Made by a program: the position numbers and the translations under genes
Part shown: piece after piece, positions 58,275 through 64,000 of the stretch
How the letters are laid out: each line of letters begins with the position of its first letter
Numbering within the stretch: the stretch's first letter is position 1
Source of the DNA: Lutraria lutraria
Lineage: Eukaryota; Mollusca; Bivalvia; Venerida; Mactridae
Reading direction: 5' to 3'
DNA: 64,000 nucleotides
NCBI GenBank assembly: GCA_964023205.1
Contig: OZ026839.1
Coordinates: 16,212,386-16,276,385, forward strand
Notes under the pieces: model-generated
Seen by the model: only the letters and a program-made list of their open reading frames with translations
Databases searched by the model: none
What the model was told of the DNA's origin: nothing

Positions 58275-61243
58275 ATGTATGTAAGTACACTTTTTTGTTA
58301 TCAATGCAAAATGAAAAAATCTATCAGAAAGAGACTTTTTATACGTAATATATTAGTTATGCAATGCTTTTTCAATTCATATAATTCACATTTATGTAGT
58401 CTTTGTCATGTAATGACCAAATTAAGTAAGTGAAGTGAAAAGTATGTAAGAATGTCTGGTGTTCTCATACTTATAGTACGGTGTTTACCATGTAAGAATG
58501 TCTGGTGTTCTCATATTTATAGTACAGTGTTTACCATGTAAGAATGTCTGGTGTTCTCATATTTATAGTACAGTGTTTACCATGTAAGAATGTCTGGTGT
58601 TCTCATATTTATAGTACAGTGTTTACCATGTAAGAATGTCTGGTGTTCTCATATTTATATTACAGTGTTTACCATGTAAGAATGTCTGGTGTTCTCATAT
58701 TTATATTACAGTGTTTACCATGTAAGAATGTCTGGTGTTCTCTTATATATATAGTAAAGTGTTTACCATGTAAGAATGTCTGGTGTTCTCATATTTATAG
58801 TACGGTGTTTACCATGTAAGAATGTCTTGTGTTCTCATATTTATAGTACATTGTTTACCATGTAAGAATGTCTTGTGTTCTCATATTTATAGTACATTGT
58901 TTACCATGTAAGAATGTCTGGTGTTCTCATATTTATAGTACATTGTTTACCATGTAAGAATGTCTGGTGTTCTCATATTTATAGTACAGTGTTTACCATG
59001 TAAGAATGTCTGGTGTTCTCATATTTATAGTACGGTGTTTACCATGTAAGAATGTCTGGTGTTCTCATATTTATAGTACGGTGTTTACCATGTAAGAATG
59101 TCTGGTGTTCTAATATTTATAGTACAGTGTTTACCATGTAAGAATGTCTGGTGTTCTCATATTTATAGTACAGTGTTTACCATGTAAGAATGTCTGGTGT
59201 TCTCATATTTATAGTACAGTGTTTACCATGTAAAAATGTCTGGTGTTCTCATATTTATAGTACAGTGTTTACCATGTGGGAATGTCTGGTGTTCTCTTAT
59301 TTATAGTACGGTGTTTACCATGTACGAATGTCTGGTGTTCTCATATTTATAGTACAGTGTTTACCATGTAAGAATGTCTGGTGTTCTCATATTTATAGTA
59401 CAGTGTTTACCATGTAAGAATGTCTGGTGTTCTCATATTTATAGTACGGTGTCTACCATGTAAGAATGTCTGGTGTTCTCATATTTATAGTACGGTGTTT
59501 ACCATGTAAGAATGTCTGGTGTTCTAATATTTATAGTACAGTGTTTACCATGTAAGAATGTCTGGTGTTCTCATATTTATAGTACAGTGTTTACCATGTA
59601 AGAATGTCTGGTGTTCTCATATTTATAGTACGGTGTCTACCATGTAAGAATGTCTGGTGTTCTCATATTTATAGTACGGTGTTTACCATGTAAGAATGTC
59701 TGGTGTTCTAATATTTATAGTACAGTGTTTACCATGTAAGAATGTCTGGTGTTCTCATATTTATAGTACAGTGTTTACCATGTAAGAATGTCTGGTGTTC
59801 TAATATTTATAGTACAGTGTTTACCATGTAAGAATGTCTGGTGTTCTCATATTTATAGTACAGTGTTTACCATGTACGAATGTCTGGTGTTCTCATATTT
59901 ATAGTACAGTGTTTACCATGTAAGAATATTTGGTGTTCTCATATTTATAGTACGGTGTTTACCATGTAAGAATGTCTGGTGTTCTCATATTTATAGTACA
60001 TTGTTTACCATGTAAGAATGTCTGGTGTTCTCATATTTATAGTACATTGTTTACCATGTAAGAATGTCTGGTGTTCTCATATTTATACTACAGTGTTTAC
60101 CATGTAAGAATGTCTGGTGTTCTAATATTTATAGTACAGTGTTTACCATGTAAGAATGTCTGGTGTTCTCATATTTATAGTACAGTGTTTACCATGTAAG
60201 AATATCTGGTGTTCTCATATTTATAGTACAGTGTTTACCATGTAAGAATGTCTGGTGTTCTCATGTTTATAGTACAGTGTTTACCATGTAAGAATGTCTG
60301 GTGTTCTCATATTTATAGTACATTGTTTACCATGTAAGAATGTCTGGTGTTTTCATATTTATAGTACAGTGTTTACCATGTAAGAATGTCTGGTGTTCTC
60401 ATATTTATAGTACAGTGTTTACCATGTAAGAATGTCTGGTGTTCTCATATTTATAGTACAGTGTTTACCATGTAAGAATGTCTGGTGTTCTCATATTTAT
60501 AGTACGGTGTTTACCATGTAAGAATGTCTGGTGTTCTCATATTTATAGTACATTGTTTACCATGTAAGAATGTCTGGTGTTCTTATATTTATAGTACATT
60601 GTTTACCATGTACGAATGTCTGGTGTTCTCATATTTATAGTACATTGTTTACCATGTAAGAATGTCTGGTGTTCTCATATTTATAGTACAGTGTTTACCA
60701 TGTAAGAATGTCTGGTGTTCTCATATTTATAGTACAGTGTTTACCATGTAAGAATGTCTGGTGTTCTCATATTTATAGTACAGTGTTTACCATGTAAGAA
60801 TGTCTGGTGTTCTCATATTTATAGTACAGTGTTTACAATGTAAGAATGTCTTGTGTTCTCATATTTATAGTACAGTGTTTACCATATTTATAGTACAGTG
60901 TTTACCCTGTAAGAATGTCTGGTGTTCTCATATTTATAGTACAGTGTTTACCATATTTATAGTACAGTGTTTACTATGTAAGAATGTCTGGTGTTCTCAT
61001 ATTTATAGTACAGTGTTTACCATATTTATAGTACAGTGTTTACCATGTAAGAATGTCTGGTGTTCTCATATTTATAGTACAGTGTTTACCATATTTATAG
61101 TACAGTGTTTACCATGTAAGAATGTCTGGTGTTCTCATATTTATAGTACAGTGTTTACCATATTTCAGCATAACTTCGTTAAGGAGAGTGACAATTTTGG
61201 TCAGAATTTGGTTCCACGAATGATAACGAATCGAGACCGCTAT
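58275..61243 (+). CDS. Putative start of an unidentified gene (two small exons)
   Basis: A segment 58254-58280 has an AG acceptor before it and GTAAGT after it, and ends in ATG TAT in phase 0. A second segment, 61169-61243 (25 codons), has a TTTCAG acceptor and a GTAAGT donor; only its phase-0 frame is open, joining after ATG TAT. The spliced product would begin MYHNFVKESDNFGQ and include PRMITNRDRY. I do not recognise the family. Later exons are not found before 64000. It could also be two chance splice-like segments; the strong donors and the phase match argue mildly for a gene. Confidence 0.4.
58445..61165 (+). repeat. 46-bp minisatellite, about 57 copies, ending in 69-bp higher-order units
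   Basis: The unit reads tgtaagaatgtctggtgttc, tcatatttatagtacagtgt, ttacca. From about 60870 a 23-bp partial duplication ('tatttatagtacagtgttta' plus 'cca') is added, giving four 69-bp units. Since 69 is divisible by 3 this edge is open in one frame and runs into the exon at 61169. The last unit merges into the TTTCAG acceptor. Confidence 0.95.
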
Positions 61244-61489
61244 GTAAGTAATTGCACAATGATATTTACAAGTTTTTGAGAAAAAGTGTTCAATAAATGG
61301 TTCGTTGTTAACTAAGCACGAACTTGATGACCGATTAATTGAATGTGTTAAGTTACTTATTGTACTGTATGCTGGTGATATATTCAGATTTACAAAATGC
61401 ATTTAATGTTTAAGCTGAATTTTGTCATATATACGGAATATCTACATAAATAAGTCAAAGACCTAAGCATTCGGTAAAGGAAAAGAGTC

Positions 61490-62240
61490 ATGCATGATGT
61501 TAGATTGAACGGAGAAACTATAAAAACTGTTAGTGAGTTCAATTTTCTCGGTTTATATTTCAGTAGAAGCGGCTCTTTTAACATATGTAAAACGTATTTA
61601 GCTAAACAGGCAACGAAAGCTTGTACAAAGACAAATAAAAAATCTACGTTTAAGCATTCATACGCAAATCGAAATATTTAATAAAATGGAAACCAATCTT
61701 GCTATACGGATCCGAATGTTGGTGTTTTAGCAAAAATGAAATATTTTAAGAAGTACGAGTTGAACTTTAAAAGCTTATATTGAATGTTAATGAAAACATT
61801 CATAACTGTATGATCTATGGTGAAACTGGGATCACGTCTTTGCAGCTCGAACTAGGTGTAAGAATAATAACATTATGGTCAAAACTTATTCACTCAAATG
61901 TACGAAAACTGTCCGCGTCTATGTATAATATTGTCCTTAGCAATTATTTATAAATAAGTGAATAATCGATCTTCTGAATTGTATAAATCATAAACTTTTC
62001 AAACGTAAATTTAGGTTTGAGAAGCATCTTGTAACAGTATTACACACTCTCTTAAAGTATGTGATCACATCCCCAATCTTGTAACAGTATCACACAGTCT
62101 CTTAAAGTATGTGATCACATCCCCAACAAGAAGTTCTTAGTAACTAATTACCTGTTGAAATAGGAAGTTGAACAAATGTCAATTATCATGGTAGAAAATG
62201 TACTTTATGTGATGCACTTTATGTAATGTACTTAATAATG
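61490..62240 (+). pseudogene. Decayed non-LTR retrotransposon (reverse transcriptase C-terminal region)
   Basis: Conceptual translation in shifting frames shows the order typical of the region downstream of the RT catalytic core in animal LINEs: VSEFNFLGLYFSRSGSF (61490-61680 frame), LLYGSECW (about 61703), MIYGETG (about 61811) with LELGVRIITLWSKLIHS, NHKLFKRKFRFEKHL (about 61985), and LPVEIGS with CTLCDA (about 62150-62215). Several stops and frameshifts separate these blocks. The catalytic YxDD core is not seen, so this is a 5'-truncated, dead copy. Family within non-LTR elements not assigned. Confidence 0.75.
62027..62127 (+). repeat. Two-copy tandem duplication of about 51 bp
   Basis: 'cttgtaacagtattacacac' and 'cttgtaacagtatcacacag' head two adjacent near-identical copies, each ending 'gtgatcacatccccaa'. 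It sits within the dead retrotransposon. Confidence 0.8.
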
Positions 62241-62449
62241 TTTTATGCTAAGATGAATGTTTTCGGAACGAAGTTGATTTTACAAACGGTCAACAATGCA
62301 CACATACTTGCTAGTGTACAAGTTAGTGATCAACAGCTATACGAAGTTGTTAATGATCAATTACTGTACGAAAGACGTATATTCAAACACAAAACGCTGA
62401 CGATACGAAAAAACAATACTCGTTGTTTGTCACAGTAAAAAAGCGACAA

Positions 62450-64000
62450 TACGTAATGAGTGTACAAAAGTTCAGGGACAAACAATGCCAAAAAGTGATC
62501 ACGGTCTATTTTCTGCATTTACATTATATTTGTATAATTATGTAAATGATGATGAGCCATGGCTCAAGTCATATTATAAAGTATCTGTTCTGTTTTGTGA
62601 ATGGCGATAAACTTGTAAAAGAACATACAAATGAAGAATGGTAGCCTATTGTATGGGTTTATTTCAATAAAAAAAAATATGTTATTAATATTTTACGAAA
62701 GTCTTAAAGCAAAATTCAGTTTTCATACTAGGAAACTTCAATAATACATAGATTCAAGATAGAGACAGACTGCTAATTTGAGATATTTTAAATCCCCATA
62801 AGAATGTCAGTTAATGAAGCGAATCCATTCAACTGTGTATGTTAAAACACTAATCACCTAAGATTGAGTATAACGAGACATTAGAATATTCTACTGTACA
62901 TCACGGTGTATTAATATTGATTTGATCGGTTTCCTTTACAGAAAATTAAATACCCTCGTAACATTCAATTTAAAAGACTATTTTATTAAAATCAGTTGAA
63001 TACCCCGCCGCATCCATATTTAAAATGATTTCATTAAAACCAATAAATTCGTGAATATCTATAGAGTCTACAATGTTGAAATCCATTCACAATTCATGGT
63101 AAAGTTATTCAACATAAAAAATTTTATGTCAATATTGCTTTCGTATGAACGTATTTACAGTTCTCAGATTGATGTATATTTTACCATATTTCTTCAGTTA
63201 TGCTTGAGTTGTAAATTCAAAAGCGTTTTATTGAAAAGTTGGCAAAATATCATCCCTAGCAACTATATCTAATGACAATTTATGCGCGACAGTTTATAAA
63301 CACGTCATGAGTATCGCTACATTCTTGTTTATGAGTACGACTCAGATAAATTATATATCAAGTTATCGGATTACAGGACCAACGATTACATTTTCACGTC
63401 GGATTGTAAATCAGAGTAAATTTATATTTGTTTTATAGATAAATGCAAAATATATTCATCGTTAGTTGCACTTCGAAGGTTATCTTTTTGTTGTGATTTT
63501 TTCTAGAAACACCGCGCTATTTTTCACACAATAAATCGTGATAAATCAATAGATATTCATAAAACAAATGAGTAATTGATTTATCTTAAAATGATAATAC
63601 ATTTTTTGTACATGTATTAGGGCTTTTTTGTCTATCGGTAATCGAAGTTTGAACTACTCTGGTTTATCTTATCAATGTTGATAGAACGGGTAAATCATAA
63701 GATTATCTTGCTCGAGATCTCATCGTATTCAACATATAGAGATCGCTCGTTTGTTTAAACATGGAACAATATCACAATACTGTCTTTTTGATATCTAATT
63801 ATCAAATAATTATCTGTTACTTGTTTATATCATTTGGGTATCATAATCGATTTAAAAGCTCTGAAGAGCGAATGTTATTCTGTAACTTATTTAATTATCA
63901 TTTTACCAGTAATATAACGTAACAAACGTCAATGGAACTCTTACTCATTAATTATTTTTTGCTTTCATTTCGACGTGAGATGTGGATGATTATCACTGAC
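62450..64000. other. Unannotated 3' edge
   Basis: AT-rich DNA with only short open frames and no recognisable repeat, exon or RNA gene. If the gene proposed at 58275 is real, this is intron. Confidence 0.4.

Noticed and set aside
60800..61279. 159-codon + strand frame
   Set aside because: Mostly the 69-bp higher-order repeat units; only the last part (61169-61243) has exon character and is annotated separately.

Overview
The window is eukaryotic nuclear DNA, AT-rich, with long introns, GT-AG splice sites, many interspersed repeats and an unusual load of minisatellites. A lophotrochozoan, most likely a bivalve mollusc, is inferred. The reasons are the AT-rich base composition, the protein matches, and abundant repeats with 'aagagggccatgatggccc' hairpin heads and ~145-165 bp internal tandem modules, which resemble bivalve 'pearl'-type elements. 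The species cannot be named from sequence alone. All protein identities come from reading spliced exons by eye and from remembered family sequences; no search was run.

Layout. (1) 179-884 (+): last exon of a SET-domain lysine methyltransferase-like gene with a C-terminal MYND zinc finger. (2) 2926-28114 (-): a complete nucleoporin NUP93 gene, 23 coding exons, 823 aa predicted, tail-to-tail with the SET/MYND gene. (3) 28115-28888: compact head-to-head promoter region. (4) 28889-50533 (+): a complete AGXT2 gene (mitochondrial alanine-glyoxylate aminotransferase 2), 14 coding exons, 491 aa predicted. Its introns carry seven minisatellite arrays. (5) 50534-56100: intergenic DNA with two minisatellites, one 2 kb long. 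(6) about 56100-61243 (+): probable 5' end of an unidentified gene whose first two introns are mostly minisatellite (45-bp and 46-bp units). (7) 61490-62240: decayed non-LTR retrotransposon. The rest to 64000 shows no recognisable gene.

The two complete genes have unrelated functions (nuclear pore scaffold; mitochondrial amino-acid/glyoxylate metabolism). Their head-to-head arrangement suggests shared promoter DNA rather than a common pathway.

The strongest unusual signal is in AGXT2 intron 7/exon 8. A 48-bp tandem repeat includes the 3' splice site itself, so seven decoy acceptors lie upstream of the true one at exact 48-bp spacing. The last five are in frame and open into exon 8. A second theme is that minisatellites appear to have grown out of dispersed elements or flanking single copies. 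A third is nested Tc1/mariner-like MITEs inside a tRNA-derived SINE. No prokaryotic-type system, CRISPR array or defence locus is present.
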